Positions 26,622 to 35,256 of a stretch of DNA of 64,000 bases are shown here, in pieces; position 1 is the first letter of the stretch; the number at the start of each line of letters is the position of its first letter. A program made the translations under genes and the position numbers. Source of the DNA: an uncultured Prevotellaceae bacterium (GTDB lineage: Bacteria > Bacteroidota > Bacteroidia > Bacteroidales > Bacteroidaceae); assembly GCA_902776475.1 (NCBI GenBank), contig CACYQD010000004.1, forward strand, positions 1 to 64,000. Reading direction: 5' to 3'. A model generated the notes under the pieces. It was not told the DNA's origin, searched no databases, and saw only the letters and a program-made list of their open reading frames with translations.

Positions 26622-27916
26622 TGAAACTATTTGAAGGGAAAAAACTTTTGCTATTAGGCTCAAACGTCGGAACGCTTGACTTAATAAGATATGCAAAAGC
26701 CAATGGTGCTTATACGATTGTTGCAGATAATCTCCCCGTGGAAAAATCATTTGGAAAGCAATATTCTGATGACAATGTTTTTATAAGTACTGGCGACATA
26801 GAACAATTAAAGGATTATATTATCAAAACAGGCATTAATGGGGTCTTTGCAGGCGTTAGTGAATTCAATTTGCTAAACGCAATGTCTCTATGCAACTATT
26901 TTGGTTTTCCCTTTTATTGCACAAGATACCAATGGGACTTGATTGAAAACAAAGAAAATTTCAGACATTTGTGCCAAGAATACGGTGTCCCAACACCTAA
27001 GACCTATTTCTGCGGTCAGCAAATAAGTGATGCCATCATTAATGCTATCGATTATCCTGTTATCGTAAAACCCGTTGATTCCAGTGCTTCCATAGGAATA
27101 ACAATATGCAGGAATCGGGATTCTTTATTGCACGCCATACCCAATGCCCTAAACAATTCTGAGAAAGGGCGCATTATCATTGAAGAGTTTTTCGAAGGAG
27201 AAGAGTTTTCCGCGCATTATACGATTGCCAACGGGAAAGTGACATTATCATGCGTTGACAACAGGATTCCTGTCGCCGTGAATGAGGGAGATGTAACAAC
27301 AATACCCTTAGCACGTGTTTATCCATCTACCTTTATCCAAGAGTACATCAATCAAATCAACGCCAATATGATTTCACTGTGCGAATCATTACACATGGAG
27401 ACTGGAGTACTCTTTATTCAAGGCTTATACAATAAGCGAAAGAAACTATTTTCTATATTTGAGGCGGGTCTAAGGTGCGCAGGTGAAGCCCCCTACCGAT
27501 TTATAGAGAGGGTGAATGGAATAAGTTTCATGAATATATTTGCGGACCATGCTTTGCTGGGAAAATCAGTATCATTTGATTCCTCAAAAGAAGATCCTTT
27601 CCTTAAAGGGAAAGTTTGCTGCATTACATCTTTTGTTTCTAAAGGCGGAACAGTTGGCAAAATCTGCAATTTTAATGAAACAGTCGAAAGGGTCCCTTCT
27701 ATAGTTGATAGTGAGTGTAGGTACCATGAAGGAGACATGACTCCAAATGGTAATACATTACGACAGATTATGTTGCGCTTTGCATTGGTTTGTAATACCA
27801 AAGACCAATTGATTGAAGATGTTGAGAAAATTAACAGATCCATTGAAGTGACTAACAAGAATGGCCAGCCCATGTGCTGTACTTTTGACATTAGGAAATA
27901 TTTCCCCAGCTTATAA
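26621..27916 (+). CDS. ATP-grasp ligase 2
   Basis: A 431-residue ATP-grasp protein related to but clearly distinct from its neighbour. It begins LLLLGSNVGTLDLIRYAKA, has the VIVKPVDSSASIGI lysine loop, the IIEEFFEGEEFS hinge and the acidic metal region FSIFEAGLRCAGEAPYRF. The start overlaps the previous stop (TAATG). Two different ligases side by side suggest two coupling steps or a dipeptide-like substituent (inference). Confidence 0.8.
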   Translation: MKLFEGKKLLLLGSNVGTLDLIRYAKANGAYTIVADNLPVEKSFGKQYSDDNVFISTGDIEQLKDYIIKTGINGVFAGVSEFNLLNAMSLCNYFGFPFYCTRYQWDLIENKENFRHLCQEYGVPTPKTYFCGQQISDAIINAIDYPVIVKPVDSSASIGITICRNRDSLLHAIPNALNNSEKGRIIIEEFFEGEEFSAHYTIANGKVTLSCVDNRIPVAVNEGDVTTIPLARVYPSTFIQEYINQINANMISLCESLHMETGVLFIQGLYNKRKKLFSIFEAGLRCAGEAPYRFIERVNGISFMNIFADHALLGKSVSFDSSKEDPFLKGKVCCITSFVSKGGTVGKICNFNETVERVPSIVDSECRYHEGDMTPNGNTLRQIMLRFALVCNTKDQLIEDVEKINRSIEVTNKNGQPMCCTFDIRKYFPSL

Positions 27917-27963
27917 TGAAGAGAATCATACAGTTTTGATTGTTTGTTAGAAATATCTATAAG

Positions 27964-28836
27964 ATGAAAACAATACTTGTTACAGGAGCATCAGGCTATT
28001 TAGGATCGCATCTTATCAAAAAGATCCTTGAAAGAGGAGATAAGGTCATTGCCATTCTAGGCCGGCCTGAAGACTTATCTAATGAGTTTCCCACTAATGA
28101 TAATATTAAAGTTTTCCCTTGCGCAGATATTAACAATATCGATTTGGGGCATGTTGACACCCTCATCCATACAGCATTTTCTAGAGGAGACAATTTGGAG
28201 GGCCTTACTTCATCAATTACCTTTACGGAAACAATAATTGATTTAGTTAATACGCAAGATATTGACTCTATTATAAACATATCATCTCAAGGTGTATATA
28301 AAGGTTTGTTGCCTGGACAGAAAGTAACTGAAAATGGAACTATTTCGCCAGATACAGCATACGGATTGGCCAAATGGGCTGTCGAGAATATGTTTAAAAT
28401 TGGTTGTCAAAAGCAGTATACCAATATTAGGATGGCTAGTTTAAGTGCGAATGCTCGTTTCCTAAGTTTTTTTGTCAATGATGTTATCCTTCAAAAAAAG
28501 ATAACAATTACAGCTCCTAACCAATTTGCATCAATTATGGATGTATCTGATGCAGTTGAAGGCATATTGGCAATTGAGAAGCTACCTATTTCCGAACGAA
28601 AAACTATATATAATTTAGGTCCAGGAACCCAATATTCTATTCTCAATTATGCAGAATCAGCTAATTCTATTGGGAAGGATTATGGTTTTATGCCTACAAA
28701 GATTTCTATTGAAGATTGTGGGAAGAATTCGGCAATTTGTATGGATTGTTCAAGATTAGAATTACAGACTGGATGGAGTTGTAAGATATCCAAGGATATG
28801 ATGCTTAACAAACTATTTACATCTATCGCATACTAG
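27964..28836 (+). CDS. NAD(P)-dependent epimerase/reductase (extended SDR)
   Basis: A 290-residue extended short-chain dehydrogenase. The cofactor loop TGASGYLG is at residues 7-14 and the catalytic pair in AYGLAKW gives Tyr-x-x-x-Lys, with a Ser in NISSQGVY. Such proteins in these loci epimerise or reduce nucleotide sugars. The ATG at 27964 is chosen; the frame extends to 27940 through a non-ATG codon. The protein is short for the family (usually about 310-340). Confidence 0.78.
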   Translation: MKTILVTGASGYLGSHLIKKILERGDKVIAILGRPEDLSNEFPTNDNIKVFPCADINNIDLGHVDTLIHTAFSRGDNLEGLTSSITFTETIIDLVNTQDIDSIINISSQGVYKGLLPGQKVTENGTISPDTAYGLAKWAVENMFKIGCQKQYTNIRMASLSANARFLSFFVNDVILQKKITITAPNQFASIMDVSDAVEGILAIEKLPISERKTIYNLGPGTQYSILNYAESANSIGKDYGFMPTKISIEDCGKNSAICMDCSRLELQTGWSCKISKDMMLNKLFTSIAY

Positions 28837-28907
28837 AGTTTATCATACAAATTAAACATAGAGATGTTTATCTTCTTTATGATATAAAATATGTCTATTA
28901 TTTCTAA

Positions 28908-29789
28908 ATGAGCCGTTTATCACAAGTCATTCAATACGCCTTGATCCATTCCAAAGAGATCAGCCGCGCGAATGGGCGCAATTCTCTTTTCCGACTTAGG
29001 ATTTTCTTTGACATGATATACTGTTTCCTGAAATATCGTATGTGGACAAATCAGTATGTAAAAGAAAACTTCCACCAAAAATCCCAAAATGAGCGAAAGA
29101 GGCTTGGTTTACAATATCGAGAAGAAGGGAAGAAAAGAGATGCTTGGCAAAAAGATTTTAGAGAGAATCGCCTTTTTTTTATCAAGTATGGCAATATCAA
29201 GTACGAGAAGGCTTCTCTTCGAAAGAAAAGAGACAAAGCATACACGAAAAGATATGAAACTGGCAAGAATCTTTTTGTCGAATATGATGTCAATATCAGC
29301 AGACAGCATTATTTAGAAGGAACTATTAAGATTGGCAATAATGTGTTACTCGCAAAACATGTCTTCATTGATTATTCTGGTGAAGTAATCATACATGATA
29401 ACGTTGCAATTGCAAATGGTGTCATCATTGAAACTCATACACATTCTCTAGTGAATAAAAAAAGTATACCCATTCAAAGTAAACTGGAAATTTTTGATGG
29501 AGCATCCATTTTAACTCGTGCATACATTGCCGACACCTGTCACTCCATTGGTCGTCTGGCAAAAATAGGAGCAGGATCGTATGTAAGAAGCAACATCCCT
29601 CCATATGCAATCGTTATCGGCAATCCAGCAAAGATTGTTGGATTTAAAATGACACCTGAGGAAATAATAGAATATGAAAAAACTCATTATGACGAGAATG
29701 ATCGTCTCCCATTAGATCTTTTACAAAAGAACTACAAGAAATATTTCCTCAGTAGATGTAAGGAAATTAGACAATGGTGTAAGATTTAA
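28908..29789 (+). CDS. Left-handed beta-helix acyltransferase (hexapeptide type)
   Basis: A 293-residue protein. The first 120 residues are basic and helical with no recognisable domain. From about 140 a hexapeptide-repeat beta-helix follows (IKIGNNVLLAKHVFIDY, then VIIHDNVAIANGVIIETH and IGAGSYVRSNIPPYAIVIGNPAKIVG), the fold of the WcaF/NodL-type O-acetyltransferases. Acetyl-CoA is the usual donor. The long N-terminal extension is unusual and could bind a partner, possibly the ACP encoded next (inference). A T8 run lies in the extension at about 29173-29180. Confidence 0.75.
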   Translation: MSRLSQVIQYALIHSKEISRANGRNSLFRLRIFFDMIYCFLKYRMWTNQYVKENFHQKSQNERKRLGLQYREEGKKRDAWQKDFRENRLFFIKYGNIKYEKASLRKKRDKAYTKRYETGKNLFVEYDVNISRQHYLEGTIKIGNNVLLAKHVFIDYSGEVIIHDNVAIANGVIIETHTHSLVNKKSIPIQSKLEIFDGASILTRAYIADTCHSIGRLAKIGAGSYVRSNIPPYAIVIGNPAKIVGFKMTPEEIIEYEKTHYDENDRLPLDLLQKNYKKYFLSRCKEIRQWCKI

Positions 29790-29829
29790 AAACACTATTA
29801 TTACACATAAATCGAAAAAAGACAAAATT

Positions 29830-30063
29830 ATGAAGACATTACAAGAATTTGTTGCTCTTTTTGCAGAGCAATTAGATGACACGGATGCCAATGAAATAAC
29901 AGCTTCCACAGAATTCCATAACTTGGATGATTGGACATCATTGACAGGCCTTTCTGTTATTGCTATGATTTATGAAGAATTTGAAGTTGCTCTTAAAGGA
30001 GATGATGTTACAACTTCCATCACAGTTGAAGATTTATACAACAAAGTGATTTCAAAACTATAA
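29830..30063 (+). CDS. Acyl carrier protein 1
   Basis: A 77-residue acidic protein with the four-helix ACP pattern. The expected phosphopantetheine attachment Ser is Ser37 in DDWTSLTGL, where Thr replaces the usual Asp just before Ser. It is unlikely to be the housekeeping AcpP, since it sits among polysaccharide genes and its motif is divergent. It overlaps the FabG-like reductase by one base, so the pair probably works on an ACP-bound acyl chain. Confidence 0.8.
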   Translation: MKTLQEFVALFAEQLDDTDANEITASTEFHNLDDWTSLTGLSVIAMIYEEFEVALKGDDVTTSITVEDLYNKVISKL

Positions 30064-30821
30064 TGGCATCAGGAAAATACAACCCTTTCTCACTAGAGGG
30101 GAAAACAATTCTTGTTACTGGTGCCTCATCAGGTATTGGTAAAGCCACTGCAATTGAATGCTCCAGACTTGGAGCTAAAGTCGTTATAGTTGGCCGTAAT
30201 GAGGAAAGGCTTCTACAAACTTTTTCTTTATTGGAAGGTGACAGTCATCTACATTTTTTGATTGAATTATCAGATGACGACGCTGTAGATTGTTTTGTTT
30301 CATCTTTGCCGTTGATCGATGGTGCTGTTCTCTGTGCTGGTATTGCCAGCGAAACACGTCCTTTATTGTTCTGTTCCAAGGATGAGTTTGGCAACGTGAT
30401 GAATATCAATACTTTTTCAACTATCGAGTTGCTTCGTAAACTTGTTAAGAAGAAAAAAATATCAAAGGGGGCTTCTGTTGTTTTTGTATCTTCCATTGGT
30501 GGTGTCACTGTTTTCAACCCTGGAAATGGAGTTTATGGGGCATCAAAGGCGGCCTTAAATTCATTAATGAAATTTTACGCTGTTGAACTTGCTCCTAAGA
30601 AAATAAGAGTAAATTGTGTCAATCCTGGGAGGGTTTATACAAAGCTCATAGATAGAGGAATTATCTCAGAGGAACAACAGAAAAAGGACATTGAAAAGTA
30701 TCCTCTTAAACGATATGGAGAACCAGAAGATATCGCTTGTGGTATCATTTATCTTTTATCAGATGCTTCTGTATGGGTTACAGGCCATTCTCTTGTCATT
30801 GACGGTGGATATTCTATATGA
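30063..30821 (+). CDS. SDR oxidoreductase, FabG-like
   Basis: A 252-residue classical short-chain dehydrogenase: [10 protein letters not shown] (19-28), catalytic Ser in [19 protein letters not shown] with Tyr and Lys, and the C-terminal [16 protein letters not shown]. The closest functional analogue is 3-oxoacyl-ACP reductase; the adjacent ACP supports an ACP-bound beta-keto substrate. A sugar-modifying role, as for PtmA-type SDRs, is an alternative. Confidence 0.83.
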   Translation: MASGKYNPFSLEGKTILVTGASSGIGKATAIECSRLGAKVVIVGRNEERLLQTFSLLEGDSHLHFLIELSDDDAVDCFVSSLPLIDGAVLCAGIASETRPLLFCSKDEFGNVMNINTFSTIELLRKLVKKKKISKGASVVFVSSIGGVTVFNPGNGVYGASKAALNSLMKFYAVELAPKKIRVNCVNPGRVYTKLIDRGIISEEQQKKDIEKYPLKRYGEPEDIACGIIYLLSDASVWVTGHSLVIDGGYSI

Positions 30822-30881
30822 AATAGAAAATCCTTTGAGTAATGATTCATACTATATAATAGAAGAATCTTTCTTTTAATA

Positions 30882-31046
30882 ATGGCACATTTTTCAATTA
30901 ACAATGTAGTTATTCGCGGCATCTCAGCCTGTGTTCCTCAACATGTAAAAGAAAAACATTATTTTTCAGAGGGTAAAACTGAGCGTGTAATAGAAAATGC
31001 CCACGTCATTTCTTCACAAACAAGATGTAATATTTTACTAAGATAA
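30882..31046 (+). pseudogene. Truncated 5' remnant of a fabH-like ketosynthase gene
   Basis: A 54-codon frame whose product starts like the intact ketosynthase at 32530. The shared stretch VIRGISACVPQHV matches AIRGISACVPQHV, with 20 identical bases (30912-30931 and 32560-32579), and SEGKTERV aligns with VEGEAERV. After about residue 40 the similarity ends and a stop follows. The catalytic Cys, His and Asn are absent, so it cannot be an active enzyme. It lies 60 bp after the FabG-like gene, exactly where a ketosynthase would be expected. The following stretch 31047-31291 shows no gene. Confidence 0.8.
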
Positions 31047-31291
31047 AGAAGATCTATAACTTCTCCACGAAAAGTTGGATTCCATTTCACTAGTATATTC
31101 CAATGAGATTAACTTCCACGATAATAAACTTCTATCTAATATTCTATTTGCATAGTTCCTCCTCAACAAGAAGACCCGCGACGTAGTGAGGATACATATC
31201 TTATCTGTATATGTTTTCCCCGTTTTTAGAAGAGTGGGAAGATTGGTATTAGGTAAACAAAGAGTAAATTATAGCGGATTTTTAGCTAAGA

Positions 31292-32341
31292 ATGAATAAC
31301 AATAGTAATAATATAATTCTATTAAAACGAGATGAGTACGACCCCTTCATTGACTTTTTGAAAGGAATTTGTATTGTTCTCGTCATACTCACTCATTGCA
31401 TTCCATACACTATAAAACGTGATCTTTTTTTCTATTTGTGGGGCAAGCCTGCTGTTCCTATTTTCTTAATAATACAAGTATTTCACGCCTATAAAAAGGG
31501 AGTAAATCATGTAAAAAGAGCCAATTATGAGAAATTATGGCAACGCATAATCAAACCATTTATTATTGCACAAGTTTTCTTATTTTTTTCTATTATTTGT
31601 ATGAAAATTGCAACAGGTAATTTGGACAATATCTCCCATTTAATTAAGAGTACGCTAAAATATGGTGGTAATGGTTCTGGATCCTATTATCCCTGGATTT
31701 ATATACAATTTGCCGTCATACTGCCTTTTTTCGCTTGTTTTTTTCAAAAAATGAAAGGTTTCGTATTAGCTGTAGTATTTATTATTATTTCAATATTTTT
31801 AGAAATGATATGCAATATAGTTAGTATGCCAATCTTCATGTATAGGCTTCTATTTTTTAGGTATACGATGCTCATCTATCTTGGTTACCTCTTGGCAACA
31901 AAAGGTTATTCCTTAAACTTAAAGACATTTTTACTGTCCATTTTGAGTGTATTCTCTGTGCTTATTTTTGAATATACAAACTATACATTTAGCCTTTTCA
32001 TTTATAGTGCCCCCAGTTGGAATAGTTGTCATTGGATTTGTTATTTCTATATTGCATTCTTTCTCTTTTTCATTTTTTATTACTTATATCAGAGAATAGG
32101 TCGCCATATAAAAATTTGCGGATATGTGAAAAAGATGGGTATTTATTCATATGAGATATTTCTATTTCAAATGATTTATTTCGATTTTCATAAATATGTA
32201 GTAAAGTTTTTCTTATGGTTGATAGGCAACAGCATAATAACTTATATGTTTACAATTATTATTTCAGTCGTTATATGTGTTGTACCTGTTGTTACATACA
32301 AAGATTATCAAGCATATAAACAGCAACAAAGAAGCTGGTAA
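31292..32341 (+). CDS. Acyltransferase family 3 membrane protein
   Basis: A 349-residue very AT-rich gene product with about ten hydrophobic segments. It begins with the family signature FIDFLKGICIVLVILTHC (residues 20-37), including the conserved His. Acyltransferase-3 proteins (OafA/WecH type) put acetyl or other acyl groups on sugars at the membrane. It lies between the fabH remnant and the intact fabH-like gene, so it may use the acyl products made by this module (inference). The lysine-rich hydrophilic ends are normal. Confidence 0.8.
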   Translation: MNNNSNNIILLKRDEYDPFIDFLKGICIVLVILTHCIPYTIKRDLFFYLWGKPAVPIFLIIQVFHAYKKGVNHVKRANYEKLWQRIIKPFIIAQVFLFFSIICMKIATGNLDNISHLIKSTLKYGGNGSGSYYPWIYIQFAVILPFFACFFQKMKGFVLAVVFIIISIFLEMICNIVSMPIFMYRLLFFRYTMLIYLGYLLATKGYSLNLKTFLLSILSVFSVLIFEYTNYTFSLFIYSAPSWNSCHWICYFYIAFFLFFIFYYLYQRIGRHIKICGYVKKMGIYSYEIFLFQMIYFDFHKYVVKFFLWLIGNSIITYMFTIIISVVICVVPVVTYKDYQAYKQQQRSW

Positions 32342-32529
32342 TTATTCATTATTTACTTAATTCTTTTCGTGCATTAGGTTGACCAAGGAAGTTGTCAGTA
32401 AAAGAAAAAGCCACATGATGCCACTATATAAATATCCACTATTTTACAAATTGATGTAAACCTTTGCACCTGCAATTAGACGAGCAGAAATTAGTTACTG
32501 GTTATTGATGGTTAACTTCACAGTATAAT

Positions 32530-33591
32530 ATGGCAAAAATTAATATAAAAAATGTTGCTATTCGCGGCATCTCAGCCTGCGTTCCACAACATGTGGAAGA
32601 AAACCTCACATTGTCTGTTTTTGTTGAGGGAGAGGCAGAACGTGTAATGGCACAGTCGGGAATTGAGCGCAAACATAAAGTAGGCGACTCATCAATTACT
32701 GCAGCAGATTTGTGCGAAAAAGCATTCCACCAATTAATCAAAGAATTAGGTTGGGAAATCTCATCCATAGATTTATTGGGATTTGTCACCTTGACACCAG
32801 ACTATCTTGAGCCACCAACAGCATGCATCATGCATGGCAGATTAGGGTTGTCTGAGGAGTGTATGTCTTTGGACCTTACACAGGGTTGTCCAGGATGGAT
32901 TAATGGCTTAGCGACGGTAGCATCTTTATTGAGTCACGGGGGCATAAAAAGAGCCATCCTTTTAAATGGAGACACCGCCTCAAAGATGCGTTCTCCTTTT
33001 GACAAAGAATCATTGCCATTGTTTGGCGATGCAGGTGTAGCCACTGCACTGGAATACGAAGAGGATGCTCCTACCATGCAATTTGATTTTGGTTCTCGTG
33101 GGAAGGACTGGAATGCCATCTATCGTCCTGCTGGAGGTTTTCGAAAACCCATCACCAAAGAATCTTTGGAGTTTAAGGATGTCGCCCCTCACATCTCCAG
33201 ACGTGATATTGACGCCGTGATGGACGGTATGAGCGTATTCTCGTTTGGCATATCCACGGCTCCGAAATCTGTTCAATCTCTTTGTGATAACTATAATATC
33301 AACCTTGAGGAAATAGACTATTTCATCATGCATCAGGCCAATAAATTCCTTAATGAGAGGATAAGGAAAAAATTAAAGATTGCCCCAGAAAAGACGCCCT
33401 ATAGCCTCAAGGACTTTGGCAACACCAGCGGAGCATCCATTCCATTGACGATTGTAACTCAATGCAACAAGGAATTTGCCAGCAGAGAGTTAGACAACAT
33501 TGCATGTTCATTTGGTGTGGGACTGGCTTGGGGAAGTGCACATTTCAAGACAAATAGAATCGTTTGCCCAGAAATTATTTATTATGAGTAA
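32530..33591 (+). CDS. 3-oxoacyl-ACP synthase III-like ketosynthase (FabH-like)
   Basis: A 353-residue thiolase-fold ketosynthase with the FabH catalytic triad: Cys120 in LTQGCPGW, His268 in FIMHQANKF and Asn298 in FGNTSGASIP. FabH enzymes condense an acyl-CoA starter with malonyl-ACP. The motif around Cys (QGCPG rather than AACSG) is divergent from housekeeping FabH, so an unusual starter or an acyl-transfer reaction is possible. The last eight bases overlap the second ACP gene, with an AMP-forming ligase after that, together forming an ACP-loading and elongation set. Confidence 0.88.
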   Translation: MAKINIKNVAIRGISACVPQHVEENLTLSVFVEGEAERVMAQSGIERKHKVGDSSITAADLCEKAFHQLIKELGWEISSIDLLGFVTLTPDYLEPPTACIMHGRLGLSEECMSLDLTQGCPGWINGLATVASLLSHGGIKRAILLNGDTASKMRSPFDKESLPLFGDAGVATALEYEEDAPTMQFDFGSRGKDWNAIYRPAGGFRKPITKESLEFKDVAPHISRRDIDAVMDGMSVFSFGISTAPKSVQSLCDNYNINLEEIDYFIMHQANKFLNERIRKKLKIAPEKTPYSLKDFGNTSGASIPLTIVTQCNKEFASRELDNIACSFGVGLAWGSAHFKTNRIVCPEIIYYE

Positions 33592-33823
33592 TATTGAAAG
33601 ATATAACAAGGTTTTTTGCGATGTTATGCAGGTTGATGAGGAGAAACTCGTTGACTTGAGGTTCAAAGAGCATGAATATTGGGACTCCGTTGGCCATATG
33701 ACGCTTATTGCTGCATTGGAAGAAGAGTTTGACATTATGCTTGAAACAGAGGATATGATGAGTATAAAGTCATATCAAGAAGGCAAGGAAATACTCTCCA
33801 AAAAATACAATATCGTTTTTTAA
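33584..33823 (+). CDS. Acyl carrier protein 2
   Basis: A 79-residue acidic ACP. The phosphopantetheine site is Ser35 in EYWDSVGHM, with the normal Asp before Ser. The ATG at 33584 overlaps the end of the ketosynthase gene by eight bases; the longer open frame from 33500 is inside that gene. It is not closely similar to ACP 1, so the locus seems to carry two separate carrier proteins. Confidence 0.83.
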   Translation: MSNIERYNKVFCDVMQVDEEKLVDLRFKEHEYWDSVGHMTLIAALEEEFDIMLETEDMMSIKSYQEGKEILSKKYNIVF

Positions 33824-33829
33824 TCAAAT

Positions 33830-35218
33830 ATGGACAACGAATTGTTTGATTTTACCCCATTCCTATCCAATACGGCTATCGAGACGGATTCTGGTGAAAG
33901 GTTGACCTACAAGGAACTCCAAGCAGAAGTCGATAGTATGAAGGGGTATTTACACCCTGACAAGTTGGCATTCTGTCTATGCTCCAATACCATTCCCGCT
34001 GTCATAGGGTATATCGCATTTATTCAAAAAGGAGTTGCCACAGTGATGCTCGATGCCGAGAAAGATGCTGACCTTTTAAACAATTTGTTGACCATTTATC
34101 GTCCCAATTATATTTGGGCACCAAAGGGAAAAGTTTCTGGCAAGGTCTTGCTTAATTATCAACATTATGTTATGATTGAATATTCTATAGACCATATCGA
34201 AATCCATCCAGACTTGGCTTTATTACTAACGACATCGGGAAGTACAGGAAGTCCCAAATTAGTAAGGTTGACTCAGAAGAACCTACGGAGTAATGCTGAT
34301 TCTATTGCAGAATATCTGCATATAACAGAAAAGGAAAAGCCTATAACCTCTCTTCCCATGTATTATTCTTACGGGATGTCAGTTATCAATAGCCATTTTG
34401 TCAAAGGTGCGACCCTGCTATTAACACAAAAGACAGTATTAGAGAAAGAGTTTTGGGATTTTGCAAGAAGTGAACGTGCCACTTCAATAGCCGGTGTTCC
34501 ATATACATACGAAATGCTGAAGCGACTTCGCTTTTTTAGGATGGATTTACCCGACTTGAATACGATGATTCAAGCAGGAGGGAAATTGAATGCCCAAATA
34601 GCAAAAGAGTATATAGATTTTGCGAAAGAGAAAGGTAAAGAGTTTATCATCATGTATGGTCAGACAGAAGCTGCCCCCAGAATGAGTTACTTGCCTTTTG
34701 AAGATGCAAGCAATAAATATGCAAGTATTGGCATACCTATTCCAGGAGGTATTTTATCTATTCGCGATGATAATGACAATGAAATCTTGTCCCCCAATGT
34801 TGATGGGGAGTTGGTTTACATCGGTGAGAATGTCTGCATGGGATATGCAGAAACGCCTTCAGACTTAATAAAAGGAGACGAGAACCACGGCATCTTACAT
34901 ACGGGTGACATAGCGCGTAAGGATGCTGATGGTTTTTATTATATCACAGGAAGAAAGAAACGTTTTGTGAAAGTTTGGGGGAACAGGGTGAACTTGGATG
35001 CAATTGAACAATTGGTAAAACCAATTTCTGCCGATTGTGCCTGTGTTGGAATAGATGATGCCATTACAGTGTTCATAACAGTTGATAGCTTGGCAAATAA
35101 GGTAAAGACACTTTTGGCTGAGAAAACAGGTTTGAACATTAGAGCTTTTAAAGTAAAATTCCTTCCAGGCATCCCAAAGAAGCCATCAGGGAAAATAGAT
35201 TACTCTCAATTAAATTGA
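33830..35218 (+). CDS. AMP-forming acyl ligase (ANL superfamily)
   Basis: A 462-residue adenylate-forming enzyme. The ATP loop LTTSGSTGSPK is at 133-143, followed by YGQTEAAPRM (motif A5), HTGDIARKDADGFYYITGRKKRF (with Asp of A7 and Arg of A8) and the C-terminal KKPSGKIDY with the catalytic Lys. It activates a carboxylic acid and transfers it to a thiol. Starting six bases after ACP 2, it most likely loads a free acid on that carrier. It is somewhat shorter than fatty acyl-CoA ligases (about 520-560). Confidence 0.87.
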   Translation: MDNELFDFTPFLSNTAIETDSGERLTYKELQAEVDSMKGYLHPDKLAFCLCSNTIPAVIGYIAFIQKGVATVMLDAEKDADLLNNLLTIYRPNYIWAPKGKVSGKVLLNYQHYVMIEYSIDHIEIHPDLALLLTTSGSTGSPKLVRLTQKNLRSNADSIAEYLHITEKEKPITSLPMYYSYGMSVINSHFVKGATLLLTQKTVLEKEFWDFARSERATSIAGVPYTYEMLKRLRFFRMDLPDLNTMIQAGGKLNAQIAKEYIDFAKEKGKEFIIMYGQTEAAPRMSYLPFEDASNKYASIGIPIPGGILSIRDDNDNEILSPNVDGELVYIGENVCMGYAETPSDLIKGDENHGILHTGDIARKDADGFYYITGRKKRFVKVWGNRVNLDAIEQLVKPISADCACVGIDDAITVFITVDSLANKVKTLLAEKTGLNIRAFKVKFLPGIPKKPSGKIDYSQLN

Positions 35219-35256
35219 CTATTTGTTTGATAGGCATTAATTAAGAAAGTATTTGA

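Noticed and set aside
28853..28870. 7-bp AT-rich hairpin between the SDR and acyltransferase genes
   Set aside because: Too weak and AT-rich to call a terminator, and the operon appears to continue.
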